Counted from the first letter of the stretch, positions 36,985 through 45,591 are shown. The stretch: DNA of 64,000 nt from an uncultured bacterium (GCA_938036155.1 CALHPA010000001.1:306628-370627); one strand, 5' to 3'. The notes: generated by a model not told the origin, from the letters alone. Program-made: numbers and translations.

Positions 36985-37970
36985 TCAGCAATTTCGAACC
37001 ACTCAAATTTTTCAAAATTCTCACCTTCAACTATTGCCGCAGCAAGCCGCATTTCATTATTTTTTAACTTATTCTTATGGGCAAAAAATTCCGCTGCAAA
37101 TCGCATTTGGCTAATCTTCTTCTTTGAAATTGCAGCTCTTCCACCTCCAAAATCATTATTTTTTCGAAATTTAACTTCTGTAAAATAGTAATTTTCATCA
37201 TTTTTCGAAACAATATCAATTTCGCAAAATTTCGTTCGCCAATTTCGCGCCAGAATTTCATGCTTCTCTTGTTTTAAAAATTCCGCTACGAAATCCTCAG
37301 CCTTATCACCAAGCTCTTTTGTGGTAATTTTTTTAGCTTTATCCACCTTAAAAGTATTAACGTTCTTATTTTTAGAATTTTCTAAAAATTCCGCAATAGG
37401 TTTAAAACTTTTGCGATGAACTTTACTCACTCCAAATTCAGATAAAGCCGCTCTATGTTTTGATGTACCATAGCCCGCGTTACTTTCAAAGCAAAAAGGC
37501 GCAAACTTAGGTTTTTTCGAAAGTTCCGCCATAAAATTATCCCTCACAACTTTAGCACAAATTGCAGCTGCAGAAACGCTTGAAATTAGTAAATCAGCCT
37601 TTCTAAGAGTGGAAGCGTATTTTTCAAGTGGCGTACCAGCCAAGAAATTTACAGTGCCATCAATGATAATTTCATCAAATTTAATATTTTGTTTTTTACA
37701 TTTTATCTGCACTTCCTCAACCGCGCGCCTCGTTGCAAGCTTTAAAGCAGCACTCAAACCAATTTCATCAATCTCATCGTTCGAAACCCAACCCAAGCCA
37801 ATAATTGCAGAACTTTTATCAATTTCTTTTGCTAAATTCTCGCGCTGCTTTTTAGAAAGAGCTTTCGAATCTGTTAGCCCTTCAATTTTGGCGCCATTCA
37901 AAACGCAAGCGCCCACAACCAAAGGCCCAGCCCACGCTCCACGACCAACTTCATCAATCCCGAGAATCAT
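36981..37970 (-). CDS. rnhB: RNase HII fused to YraN/UPF0102 domain
   Basis: A 329-residue fusion. Residues 1-195 are RNase HII, which removes ribonucleotides from RNA/DNA hybrids: catalytic set Asp6-Glu7 (DEVGRG), Asp104 and Asp144. Residues about 218-329 are a UPF0102/YraN domain with RNWRTKFCEIDIV (Glu250, Asp252) and TEVKFRK (Glu265, Lys267), a restriction-endonuclease-like fold of unknown function. Separate rnhB and yraN genes are adjacent in many bacteria; here they are one frame joined by a Lys-rich linker. Its start overlaps the upstream membrane protein gene. Confidence 0.9.
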   Translation of the reverse strand: MILGIDEVGRGAWAGPLVVGACVLNGAKIEGLTDSKALSKKQRENLAKEIDKSSAIIGLGWVSNDEIDEIGLSAALKLATRRAVEEVQIKCKKQNIKFDEIIIDGTVNFLAGTPLEKYASTLRKADLLISSVSAAAICAKVVRDNFMAELSKKPKFAPFCFESNAGYGTSKHRAALSEFGVSKVHRKSFKPIAEFLENSKNKNVNTFKVDKAKKITTKELGDKAEDFVAEFLKQEKHEILARNWRTKFCEIDIVSKNDENYYFTEVKFRKNNDFGGGRAAISKKKISQMRFAAEFFAHKNKLKNNEMRLAAAIVEGENFEKFEWFEIAD

Positions 37971-38862
37971 TTTTTTGCCTATCTCTATATTTTATTGCAA
38001 CCTTATAAGCAAACATAATAGATTCGAAACCACTAATTGAAACAAATGTTAAAATTATAAGCCTATTCAAAACTAATTCTGGCGCATTTGAGTTTCTTAA
38101 ATAAAAGTATAAAATACACCCAATAATCTGAATAATGTATTGCAATTTTATAAACTTTAGTCTATAAGATATTATCTTATCTTCTTTTAGTTTCGAACTT
38201 TGCCTCTTAAAAATAGCTTGAAATATAGCAAAAAGAATAAATGAAATTATTACAGAATATGCAAGACTATCGCGATAAGTATAAATTATTTCTATACTAC
38301 GATCAAAATCATTTATGAGTAAAATAAAAACTGCAAGATAAGATACAAAAATTGGAATGTATAGTAAAGTTTTTGACTCCATAATTTCCTTATTTTTCGC
38401 ATATAATTCGGCCTTCCCCCTTCTAATCTCTTCAGTTTCAGCACCTCTCAATTCTTTATTGCCAAAAAATTGGAGAAATCTATAAGAAAGCATAAAAATT
38501 TGACTAAACATAAATCCATAAAATAATATAATTAGAGAAAGAGCAGCTATGGCAATAAGAGCCAGTAGGACAAGAGGACCGAGATGGATAAGGGCACTTA
38601 TAGCTCCAATAATAAGCTCCAAAATAGCCAAAATATAAGTTATTTTCATGATTCCATTTCGAATTCTCTTGGCTTTTTTTAACCCAAAATTACCTTTTAA
38701 CTTTTCAAGAATGAGTATGGCTATACAGCAAAGGACAAAAATTATAAAACTAACTATTGCAAGATGGGAAAGAACTTTAAAATCAAAAAGATACCTGATT
38801 AGTGCTTGATTTAGAAAGATAAATATAGTTATAAATATAGCTAAAAATGGAATATAGATCAT
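37954..38862 (-). CDS. Uncharacterised multi-pass membrane protein
   Basis: A 302-residue integral membrane protein with about eight hydrophobic helices and short loops. No family is recognised. A GTG two codons upstream extends the frame to 38868, but the ATG at 38862 lies 7 nt after TATAAT (38870-38875), so it is preferred. The 3' end overlaps rnhB by 17 nt, so the two are cotranscribed and coupled. Confidence 0.7.
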   Translation of the reverse strand: MIYIPFLAIFITIFIFLNQALIRYLFDFKVLSHLAIVSFIIFVLCCIAILILEKLKGNFGLKKAKRIRNGIMKITYILAILELIIGAISALIHLGPLVLLALIAIAALSLIILFYGFMFSQIFMLSYRFLQFFGNKELRGAETEEIRRGKAELYAKNKEIMESKTLLYIPIFVSYLAVFILLINDFDRSIEIIYTYRDSLAYSVIISFILFAIFQAIFKRQSSKLKEDKIISYRLKFIKLQYIIQIIGCILYFYLRNSNAPELVLNRLIILTFVSISGFESIMFAYKVAIKYRDRQKNDSRD

Positions 38863-38869
38863 AACCACG

Positions 38870-38897
38870 ATTATACACTATAATATGAAAAAAACAA
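38870..38897 (-). promoter_or_regulatory. Promoter of membrane protein/rnhB unit, leaderless geometry
   Basis: Minus-strand TTGTTT (38892-38897), 16-bp spacer, TATAAT (38870-38875), 7 nt to the ATG. Confidence 0.65.
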
Positions 38898-38983
38898 CGC
38901 TTATCTTTATTTTAATACTTTCATCAATTATTAAAATATCAATTCTAAACTACAATACCCGTAATAATAAATTCTAGCTAAAC

Positions 38984-39010
38984 AAAAATCGCCCAAAATT
39001 GAGCGATTTT
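38984..39010 (-). terminator. rplJL terminator (AATCGC/GCGATT type)
   Basis: Stem AAAATCGC/GCGATTTT ending in a T-run. Same hairpin family as at 5178, 19045 and 42801. Confidence 0.85.
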
Positions 39011-39049
39011 CGAAAATCTTAAATTAGGTCGATTTGATTTATATTAAAA

Positions 39050-39415
39050 TTAAGCAAGCTCAACAGTTGCGCCAGCTTCTTCAAGTTTCTTTTTAGCTTC
39101 TTCAGCTTCATCTTTAGAAACTTTTTCTTTAACTGGTGCCGGAGCACCGTCAACGATAGCTTTAGCTTCACCAAGTCCAAGACCTGTGATTTCTTTAACT
39201 GCTTTAATAACAGCAACTTTTTGCGCACCAGCATCTTTCAAAGTAACTGTGAATTCTGTTTTTTCGTCAGCAGCATCAGCAGCACCGGCAGTAGCGGCAA
39301 CAGCAACAGCAGCTGGTTCAATTCCATATTCCTCTTTGAGGTGTTCTTTCAATTCGTTAGCTTCAAGAATAGTCAATTTTACCAATTCTTCAGCCAATTT
39401 TTTAATGTCAGCCAT
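39050..39415 (-). CDS. rplL: 50S ribosomal protein L7/L12
   Basis: A 121-residue stalk protein that binds translation factors. The N-terminal dimerisation domain is followed by the Ala/Gly-rich hinge (AVAVAATAGAADAADEK) and the C-terminal factor-binding domain (EFTVTLKDAGAQKVAVIKAVKEITGLGLGEAK). It follows rplJ by 45 nt and is transcribed from the L10 leader promoter. Confidence 0.97.
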   Translation of the reverse strand: MADIKKLAEELVKLTILEANELKEHLKEEYGIEPAAVAVAATAGAADAADEKTEFTVTLKDAGAQKVAVIKAVKEITGLGLGEAKAIVDGAPAPVKEKVSKDEAEEAKKKLEEAGATVELA

Positions 39416-39460
39416 TTTTGACTCCTTTAAAAATTTAAGTGGTTAATATTCTAAAATAAA

Positions 39461-39970
39461 TTAATTGGTTGCTTTTCGAAATTCCAAATCTTCGTTTGTA
39501 AGACCACCAGCAATCGCGTTGATTGGCGAAAGAAGTGTGTCCACAATTTGACCAATAAGTTGATCTCTGCTTGGAAGTTCTGAAAGTGTTGTAACAGTTG
39601 CAGTGTCCATTACATCGCCATTGTCGGCAAACGCACCAACAAGTTTCATTTCTGGGTGAGTTTTTGCAAATTTACCCAAAACTTGTGCAGCAGCAATCTC
39701 GTCTTCGCTTGAAATTGCATAAACGAGTTGACCTTTTAGTGCAGAAGTGTCAGATTCTTTTAGAGCTTCAACTTCTTGCATTGCAACACGCACTAGGCGG
39801 TTTTTAACAACTTTGATCTGAACGCCAGCTTCGCGAGCTTCTTTTCGAAGTTCTTGAAGATCGGCAACTGTCAAACCTTTATATTCAGCAAAAGCTGTCA
39901 TTTTTGCGTCTTTTAGAGCGGCGCTTAATTCAGCAACCAATTGGTTCTTTTTATCGCGTGATAATGCCAT
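39461..39970 (-). CDS. rplJ: 50S ribosomal protein L10
   Basis: A 169-residue ribosomal stalk base protein that anchors L7/L12 dimers and represses its own mRNA by binding the leader. It has the family start SRDKKNQLVAELSAALKDAKMTAFAEYKGLTV. The C-terminal helix is long enough for L12 dimers. Preceded by a conserved-looking L10 leader (about 39980-40126). Confidence 0.97.
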   Translation of the reverse strand: MALSRDKKNQLVAELSAALKDAKMTAFAEYKGLTVADLQELRKEAREAGVQIKVVKNRLVRVAMQEVEALKESDTSALKGQLVYAISSEDEIAAAQVLGKFAKTHPEMKLVGAFADNGDVMDTATVTTLSELPSRDQLIGQIVDTLLSPINAIAGGLTNEDLEFRKATN

Positions 39971-39974
39971 AAAA

Positions 39975-40126
39975 ACTCCTTTTTTGGTTAATATTTTTTC
40001 GACCTAATTGTTAAGATTCTGGCGTTTTGAAAGCCTCCCTTCAAAACTCGTTGGCAGATAGAAAAAGTATTCCTCGGTAGCAGATTAAGCCTAGCTAACG
40101 CGAGGCGGCTACTGTCTCTGGCAACT
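39975..40126 (-). ncRNA. Ribosomal protein L10 leader (autoregulatory)
   Basis: The rplJ 5' untranslated region folds into arms with CAAGTTGCCAGAGACAGTAG, CCGCCTCGCGTTAG and a long arm ending TTTTGAAGGG/CCTTCAAAA. This order matches the L10 leader class that binds L10-L12 complexes. The transcript start is near 40126. Rfam was not searched. Confidence 0.75.
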
Positions 40127-40132
40127 TGTTTT

Positions 40133-40161
40133 ATTTTAACACAAAAAAACTAAAATTTCAA
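40133..40161 (-). promoter_or_regulatory. rplJL promoter
   Basis: Minus-strand TTGAAA (40156-40161), 17-bp spacer, TAAAAT (40133-40138). Confidence 0.8.
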
Positions 40162-40204
40162 GCACTTTAAGCTCAAAAATCTTGCAAAAAGTCTAATTTT
40201 ATTA

Positions 40205-40233
40205 TTGACAGGTTATATTGTTTTTATTATAAT
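40205..40233 (+). promoter_or_regulatory. Perfect consensus promoter for a candidate ncRNA
   Basis: TTGACA (40205-40210), 17-bp spacer, TATAAT (40228-40233). It is a perfect match to the sigma-70 consensus, driving rightward from about 40240. No coding start lies near. Confidence 0.9.
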
Positions 40234-40239
40234 TTAATG

Positions 40240-40567
40240 GTTATCGTTTATTGAAAATTCATAATAGATATAAAAGTCTTTTATTTATAATTCAATAAAT
40301 GATAACTAAAAACCTCCGGAGAATAGAGATAGTTCTTTAACCGAGTAGCATTTTGCAAATGGCAGTTTGCAAAATGGTGAAACACCTTTCAGTTCCCCCA
40401 ATGGTAAAAAGTACCGCTGGGGATAAGTTATTTGCGGTTATGCCTATTATGGTATGGCCGCTTTTTATTAGGTGATAGATTAGAGCATCTAGCTCGAAAA
40501 GCAGAGTGTAACGACAATAGAATATCAACTGTATCTCCTGTTATTTTCAGCCGCCACCGAGTTTTTT
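40240..40567 (+). ncRNA. Candidate structured ncRNA, unrecognised
   Basis: A 330-nt gene-free stretch starts at a perfect promoter. It has a 16-bp hairpin (40240-40255/40291-40306, one G-U), an 11-bp hairpin (40349-40359/40366-40376), a two-part stem (40396-40422) and an 11-bp stem with three G-U pairs (40434-40444/40451-40461). A long-range helix (40326-40334 with 40527-40537) would close the domain. The wobbles fit only the plus strand. TTTTT at 40462 may be an alternative 3' end, and TTTTTT at 40562 the final one. I do not see RNase P, tmRNA, SRP or 6S landmarks. The sulfatase gene starts about 90 nt further on. Confidence 0.65.
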
Positions 40568-40656
40568 CGTAGTAAAAAAATAAAATATCAAAAATCCAAA
40601 AAACTCAAATAACAACTCTCGCCAACTTTTCTAAAAAATGTTATAATTAAATTATT

Positions 40657-42606
40657 ATGAAAAATTTTAAAAAACTTAATTTCGAAAAATACTTTAAAGA
40701 ATTTTTAAAAAAATATTTATCTAAAAGATCACAAGAAAATGTTATAAAATACGCAAAAATTGGCAAAAAAATCATTCAAAGCAAAGCTACTTTTTTGATA
40801 TTTTCAACGATTTGTATTTATTTATTGGGAGCTTTTCTTGCAAAATATATTTTAAATCTCCAATTTGGTGGCTGGGAAAAGGCTAACGAATTCCTTTCGA
40901 AAAATCCAAAAATTGCCGAGTATAGCCAAATTGTAACAATTTTAATCAGTTTTTTGTTTGTTGGAATCTTTCGAAATTGGCGAATCTCAATGGGCGTTTT
41001 ATTTTCACTCGCCACAACCATAATGTATATCAATACTGAAAAAATGGCATCACGCAATACGCCGTTTTTACCTGAAGACTTAGCAATGTCTGGCGAGGCT
41101 GGCGGGTTAGCTTCAATGATTAATTTTGAACGATTTTTAAACATGCTTTTTGCGATTGCAATAATTATAATCATAACCGTTATTGCAAATAAAATTTCAA
41201 AAAGAATCTGGCATTTTAAATTTTCAAAAAAGCAAAAAATAGCAATTTTTATTCCACAAATTACTTTAATTCTAATTTGCGCGCACTTTTTAAATTTACA
41301 CACTTTAGAAATTCGAAACCTTAGTGGAAAAGGCACTTTCATTAAAGTTGAAAATCTTGAAACCTCTATTGATTTTACCGATCAAGCTTATAACTACCGA
41401 ACCAACGGCTTTATTTTAGCAACAATTTCGAACCTTCAGGCTAAAACTCAAAAACAGCCAGAAGGTTATTCGAAAGAAGCCGTGCAAAAAATTGTCCAAA
41501 AATACCAAAAAATTGCTGAAGAAAATAATAAAAATCGCAAAAAATTAAGTGACGAAAAAGTAAATGTTATTTATGTGATGAGTGAAAGCTTTATAGACCC
41601 GAAGCTTGGCAAGCATCTTTATGATTATGGAAATAAAGAACCAATTCCATATACACAAGAAATTAAAAAATTACAAAGTTCTGGCTGGGCCGCTTCAAGT
41701 GAATATGGTGGCGGAACGGCTAATGTTGAATTTGAAGCTTTAACGGGATTAAGTAATTTCTTCCTAAATTCAATCCCCTATACTTCAATTGTGCCTGCAA
41801 ATAAAGACACACCTTCAATCGTGAAAAATTTTAATGAAAATGGCTACAAAACAATCGCAATGCATCCGTATAATCGTAATATGTATCGCCGTGAAGCTGT
41901 TTATCCAAATCTTGGTTTTCAAGAATATAAAAGTGCCGATGATTTCAAAAATAATTCTAAAATTGATAACTCAAAATATATCTCAGATGAATCCGCTTTT
42001 AATGAAGTTTTAACTGAACTAAAAAATAGCCAAAAATCTGAATTTATTCACCTTGTAACAATGCAAAATCATATGCCCTATGAAGAAAATGCTTATTCAG
42101 AACATAATTTTAGTGTTAATGCAAAAAATGGTGCAAATCCAGATAATGCAAAAACTATTCAAGCTTATCTTGAGGGAATTTCACGCTCAGATAAAGCAAT
42201 GAAAAATTTTCTTTCTGAAATTGAAAAATTGGATGAAAAAACTATCGTAATTTTTTGGGGTGACCACTGGCCAGGAATTTATGGAGAAATGTTCGAAAAA
42301 GAATTAAATAAAAATGATATCCGCCGCACACCACTTTTTATTTATTCGAATTTTAAAAAAGATAAACAAGATTTAGGAACTTCAAGCTTAATCTATAACC
42401 AGATTTTAGCCCTAAATGCATTCAATTCAAAACTTTCGCCTTTTCAATATCTATTAAGTGATTTACGAGAAAAATATCCAGCCTTAACTAAACAATTTGT
42501 AAAAATAGACGAGAAAAGTGATATTCTGAAAGATTTCGAAATGATTGAATATGATATTTTGAGTGGAAATAAATACAGTCTTGGTGATTTTTATAAAATT
42601 AAATAG
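40657..42606 (+). CDS. LTA synthase-type membrane sulfatase
   Basis: A 649-residue phosphoglycerol/sulfatase-family enzyme. The N-terminal half has about five membrane helices (within residues 40-230). The extracellular sulfatase domain has the active-site loop YGGGTANVEFEALTGLS (nucleophile Thr near 355), MHPYNRNMYRR and WGDHWPG. It probably transfers phosphoglycerol-type groups to a cell-surface polymer. A TATAAT box (40642-40647) lies 9 nt before the ATG and no ribosome site is seen, so the mRNA looks leaderless. It has convergent rplS downstream. Confidence 0.88.
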   Translation: MKNFKKLNFEKYFKEFLKKYLSKRSQENVIKYAKIGKKIIQSKATFLIFSTICIYLLGAFLAKYILNLQFGGWEKANEFLSKNPKIAEYSQIVTILISFLFVGIFRNWRISMGVLFSLATTIMYINTEKMASRNTPFLPEDLAMSGEAGGLASMINFERFLNMLFAIAIIIIITVIANKISKRIWHFKFSKKQKIAIFIPQITLILICAHFLNLHTLEIRNLSGKGTFIKVENLETSIDFTDQAYNYRTNGFILATISNLQAKTQKQPEGYSKEAVQKIVQKYQKIAEENNKNRKKLSDEKVNVIYVMSESFIDPKLGKHLYDYGNKEPIPYTQEIKKLQSSGWAASSEYGGGTANVEFEALTGLSNFFLNSIPYTSIVPANKDTPSIVKNFNENGYKTIAMHPYNRNMYRREAVYPNLGFQEYKSADDFKNNSKIDNSKYISDESAFNEVLTELKNSQKSEFIHLVTMQNHMPYEENAYSEHNFSVNAKNGANPDNAKTIQAYLEGISRSDKAMKNFLSEIEKLDEKTIVIFWGDHWPGIYGEMFEKELNKNDIRRTPLFIYSNFKKDKQDLGTSSLIYNQILALNAFNSKLSPFQYLLSDLREKYPALTKQFVKIDEKSDILKDFEMIEYDILSGNKYSLGDFYKIK

Positions 42607-42800
42607 ATTAATTGGTTCATTTTATTGCAAAAAGTTGATTATATAGTTTCTACGCAAACTGATACAATCTAAGAAAAGTATAACATTATTCCAATTTAAG
42701 GCCATAGCTTAGATTTTTAAACGAACTCTTATTTATAAGGAGTGATAATAAGTACCGAAAAACTATTTTTATTTTCAATTGCCAATAAAAAATAAAACAA
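42607..42800. other. Intergenic spacer
   Basis: About 195 nt between the sulfatase gene and the shared terminator. It contains no reading frame or clear fold that I can support. Confidence 0.5.
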
Positions 42801-42830
42801 TAAAATCGCCCAAAATTTGAGCGATTTTAT
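42801..42830. terminator. Bidirectional terminator (AATCGC/GCGATT type)
   Basis: Stem AAAATCGC/GCGATTTT between convergent sulfatase and rplS. Nearly identical to the hairpin at 38984. Confidence 0.9.
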
Positions 42831-42837
42831 TAAACTA

Positions 42838-43269
42838 TTAAGCTTCTTTACCTTCAGTAGACTCTACTTTTTCTTCAGCTTTTTGAGCTTCTGGCAAAGT
42901 ATTTACAGCTTCGCGGTCAAAAGTAACTTGTTTAAGACGAGCACTTTTACCGCTTCGGTTCCTCAAGAATGAAAGGTAGTTTCGGCGAACTTTCGAACGG
43001 CGAACAATTTCAATCTTTTCAACTAATGGGCTATGAAGAAGGAAAGATTTTTCAACTCCAACGCCACTGGCAATTTTTCGAACAGTAACTCGAGAAGTGT
43101 GTGACTTCTTGCGGTCAGTTCTAATAACTACACCTTCGAAGATCTGGATTCGCTCTTTATTACCTTCTTTAATTTTTTGGTGAACGCGAACAGTATCGCC
43201 ACTTTTAATATCAAGAACAGCTTCTTTTTTCTGTGCGTCATTAACTTTTTTGATTAACTCAAAACTCAT
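42838..43269 (-). CDS. rplS: 50S ribosomal protein L19
   Basis: A 143-residue L19 at the 30S/50S interface. The core (about 1-112) has SGDTVRVHQKIKEGNKERIQIFEGVVI, GVGVEKSFLLHSP and SKVRRNYLSFLRN. A Glu/Lys-rich C-terminal extension (about 113-143) goes beyond the usual 115 residues. The frame also permits a GTG at 43278 (three codons earlier), but the ATG at 43269 fits the family start better. Confidence 0.94.
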   Translation of the reverse strand: MSFELIKKVNDAQKKEAVLDIKSGDTVRVHQKIKEGNKERIQIFEGVVIRTDRKKSHTSRVTVRKIASGVGVEKSFLLHSPLVEKIEIVRRSKVRRNYLSFLRNRSGKSARLKQVTFDREAVNTLPEAQKAEEKVESTEGKEA

Positions 43270-43344
43270 ATTTTCCACTCACTTTTAAATTTAATATATA
43301 CAATCAAGACTCATTATATCATACTTTTTAGTTTTTGTGAAGAG

Positions 43345-44973
43345 CTAAATTACACGATTTACTTCTTCGATAGTTGTATCACCACGAAGTGCCGAAATTA
43401 CGCCCTGCTGCAAGAGAGTTAAAAGGCCATCTTTGCGAGCTTGAGCCTCAATGGCTTCAGTTGAAATCACTCCTCTTTCGCCACGCAAAAATGCTGCGAT
43501 ATTATCATTCACGACCATCATTTCCATAACTACAATTCGCCCCTTATAACCAAACGGACTATCTTCTGAAGCTACTGGTTTCCAAAGTTTAAAATCTCCA
43601 GAAATATCTTGCGGAAGTTTCTCAGCTGGAACACCTTCAAGAACGTTTCGAACCCATCTTTTTGTTGCTTCATCTGGTATATATTCTTTAGCATTTTTGT
43701 CAAGTTTTCGAACGAGCCGCTGAGCAATTAAAAGTCGAATTGCACTCGAGAAAATTGGATTCATACCAATCATGTCAATCATACGCGAAAAAGCCGCACT
43801 CGTTGAATTAGCATGAAAGCTTGAAAGTACCAAGTGACCAGTAATTGAAGCCTGAATTGCAGTTTTTGCTGTATCATTGTCACGAATCTCGCCAACCATT
43901 ACAACATCTGGGTCAAGGCGCAAAACAGAACGCAAGCCGTCTGCAAAACTAGCACCATGTGTTGTATCGATTGGGATTTGCGAAATTCCACCAATACCAT
44001 ATTCGATCGGGTCTTCAAGTGTAATAATCTTGCGATCAAGCGTATTTAAGGCGTTAAGCATAGAATAAAGAGTTGTTGATTTACCAGAACCAGTTGGACC
44101 AACCATTAAAACCATTCCACGCGGATGAGAAATAATTTCATCAATTTCAGCTCGCTCTTTTGGCGCAATTCCAAGCAAGTCAAGCTGAAGCATGCTTTCA
44201 TCAAAATTAAACAAACGCATCACAGCATCCATTCCGTACATCGTAGGCACAGTTTCGACACGTAAATTCAAAAGATGCGAAGTTCCATCACGATAAATAT
44301 CCTTCTGCATATGTCCAGACTGTGAAGTTTTTGAAGCACTCGAAACTCCTGCACGCGAAGAGAGCTCACCCATAATGACACGGTATCGATCTCGCCCAAG
44401 CTCAGCAACTGGGTGAAGTGCACCATCAACACGCATTCGGATTCGAATCGTCTGACGTTGATTTTCAATATGAATATCACTCGCACCAAGCCTATCTGCT
44501 TGATCAATTAAATAATCAAAAACCTGATCTGAAGCAACATTCGCCAGAGTTTGACTAACTTTATCTAAAGTAGCGCTATCACCTTCACCAGCAATTTCAA
44601 TATCATCATAAATAACCTTTTTTGGCGGGTCATAACGCCGCATAATATTCTTCCACGCGCTTTCAGAAACCAAGAAAAGCTCGAGAGTCTTACCTTCGTC
44701 TTGATATTTTTTACTTAATTTTTGAATAACTGAGCGTGGAGTTAAGCTGGTAATCAAAACTCGCCAAGGCTTATTTTCATCAATATTACCAATTTGAAGT
44801 GGTGCCAAAAATGCCCGATACATCTGCTCATTTGTAAAAAGATCTCTTGCGAGAGGAAAAATATCTTCGAAATCTCGCGTATCAAGATACGTTAACCCAA
44901 GGATTCTAGCCCGCTGCTCGGTCGCTTCTTCTTCCTTTTGCCTACGCATTAGCTGAACTTTATTTTCTTCCAT
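43345..44973 (-). CDS. pilB: Type IV pilus assembly ATPase PilB/GspE family
   Basis: A 542-residue secretion/pilus motor ATPase that powers pilin extension. N-terminal domain (about 1-125), then the ATPase core with Walker A GPTGSGKST (292-300), Asp box ITLEDPIEY, Walker B LDPDVVMVGEIRD and the His box TGHLVLSSFHANST. The CxxC zinc motif of PilB is missing: the region after LDKNAKEY lacks any cysteine pair. No other pilus gene is in the window. The ATG is 7 nt after TAAAAT (44981-44986). Confidence 0.9.
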   Translation of the reverse strand: MEENKVQLMRRQKEEEATEQRARILGLTYLDTRDFEDIFPLARDLFTNEQMYRAFLAPLQIGNIDENKPWRVLITSLTPRSVIQKLSKKYQDEGKTLELFLVSESAWKNIMRRYDPPKKVIYDDIEIAGEGDSATLDKVSQTLANVASDQVFDYLIDQADRLGASDIHIENQRQTIRIRMRVDGALHPVAELGRDRYRVIMGELSSRAGVSSASKTSQSGHMQKDIYRDGTSHLLNLRVETVPTMYGMDAVMRLFNFDESMLQLDLLGIAPKERAEIDEIISHPRGMVLMVGPTGSGKSTTLYSMLNALNTLDRKIITLEDPIEYGIGGISQIPIDTTHGASFADGLRSVLRLDPDVVMVGEIRDNDTAKTAIQASITGHLVLSSFHANSTSAAFSRMIDMIGMNPIFSSAIRLLIAQRLVRKLDKNAKEYIPDEATKRWVRNVLEGVPAEKLPQDISGDFKLWKPVASEDSPFGYKGRIVVMEMMVVNDNIAAFLRGERGVISTEAIEAQARKDGLLTLLQQGVISALRGDTTIEEVNRVI

Positions 44974-44980
44974 TAACTCA

Positions 44981-45009
44981 ATTTTATCACAAGCACTTTA
45001 TTTTTTCAA
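44981..45009 (-). promoter_or_regulatory. pilB promoter, leaderless geometry
   Basis: Minus-strand TTGAAA (45004-45009), 17-bp spacer, TAAAAT (44981-44986), 7 nt to the ATG. It overlaps the rightward promoter of the methyltransferase gene (-10 TAAAAT at 45020-45025, 8 nt before its ATG). Confidence 0.75.
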
Positions 45010-45033
45010 TCAAAAATGCTAAAATAAAAAATA

Positions 45034-45591
45034 ATGAAAAATCCTAACTCTTTCGAAAATCAAAATCGTACACAAAATCGTGAAATTATTGTTTTAGCGC
45101 ACAATATTCGCTCAACTCATAACATTGGCGCAATCTTACGCACTAGTGAAGGCTTTGGAATTTCAAAAATTATCTTCAGCGGATATTCGCCCTTCCCAAT
45201 TTTAAAGGATGAAAATTTTCAAAAAACTGGACGCTTGCCGCACATTGCACAAAAAATTAATTCACAAATTCACAAAACTGCACTCGGTGCTGAAGAAATC
45301 GTTTCAGCTGAGATTTCTGAAGATATTTTTGAAACAATTCAAGGTCTAAAAAATCAAGGTTTCGAAATCTTTGCGCTAGAACAAAGTAAAAAATCAATTT
45401 TTTTAAAAGATTTTACAGCTAACGAAAATGCCAAAATCGCTTTACTTTTAGGTGAAGAGGTTGAAGGAATTTCGAAAGAATTACTCGATTCGTGCGACAA
45501 GACCCTTGAAATTCCAATGTTTGGCCAAAAAGAAAGCTTCAACGTTTCGGTTGCAACTGGAATAGCCCTTTATAAAATTGCTTGCGAATAG
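45034..45591 (+). CDS. SpoU/TrmH-family RNA methyltransferase
   Basis: A 185-residue SPOUT-class methyltransferase that methylates a ribose 2'-OH in tRNA or rRNA. The three family motifs are present: NIGAILRTSEGFG, ALLLGEEVEGIS and IPMFGQKESFNVSVATGIALYK, the last two forming the trefoil-knot SAM site. It lacks the N-terminal extension of rRNA-specific members, so TrmH- or TrmL-like action is possible. The ATG is 8 nt after TAAAAT, with no ribosome site. Its stop abuts the convergent Nudix gene. Confidence 0.88.
   Translation: MKNPNSFENQNRTQNREIIVLAHNIRSTHNIGAILRTSEGFGISKIIFSGYSPFPILKDENFQKTGRLPHIAQKINSQIHKTALGAEEIVSAEISEDIFETIQGLKNQGFEIFALEQSKKSIFLKDFTANENAKIALLLGEEVEGISKELLDSCDKTLEIPMFGQKESFNVSVATGIALYKIACE

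Noticed and set aside
38885..38977. A 30-codon hydrophobic frame on the plus strand (MKKTTLIFILILSSIIKISIL...).
   Set aside because: Its ATG directly follows a TATAAT box, there is no ribosome site, and it lies inside the promoter region of the minus-strand gene. Too short to support.
38881..38983. Short spacer with possible second minus-strand RNA.
   Set aside because: No consistent stems beyond chance; it is explained by the membrane protein promoter and spacer to the rplL terminator.
40337..40528. A 63-residue minus-strand frame inside the candidate RNA.
   Set aside because: It runs through the hairpins, has no ribosome site or recognised similarity, and the strand-specific wobble pairs favour RNA on the plus strand.
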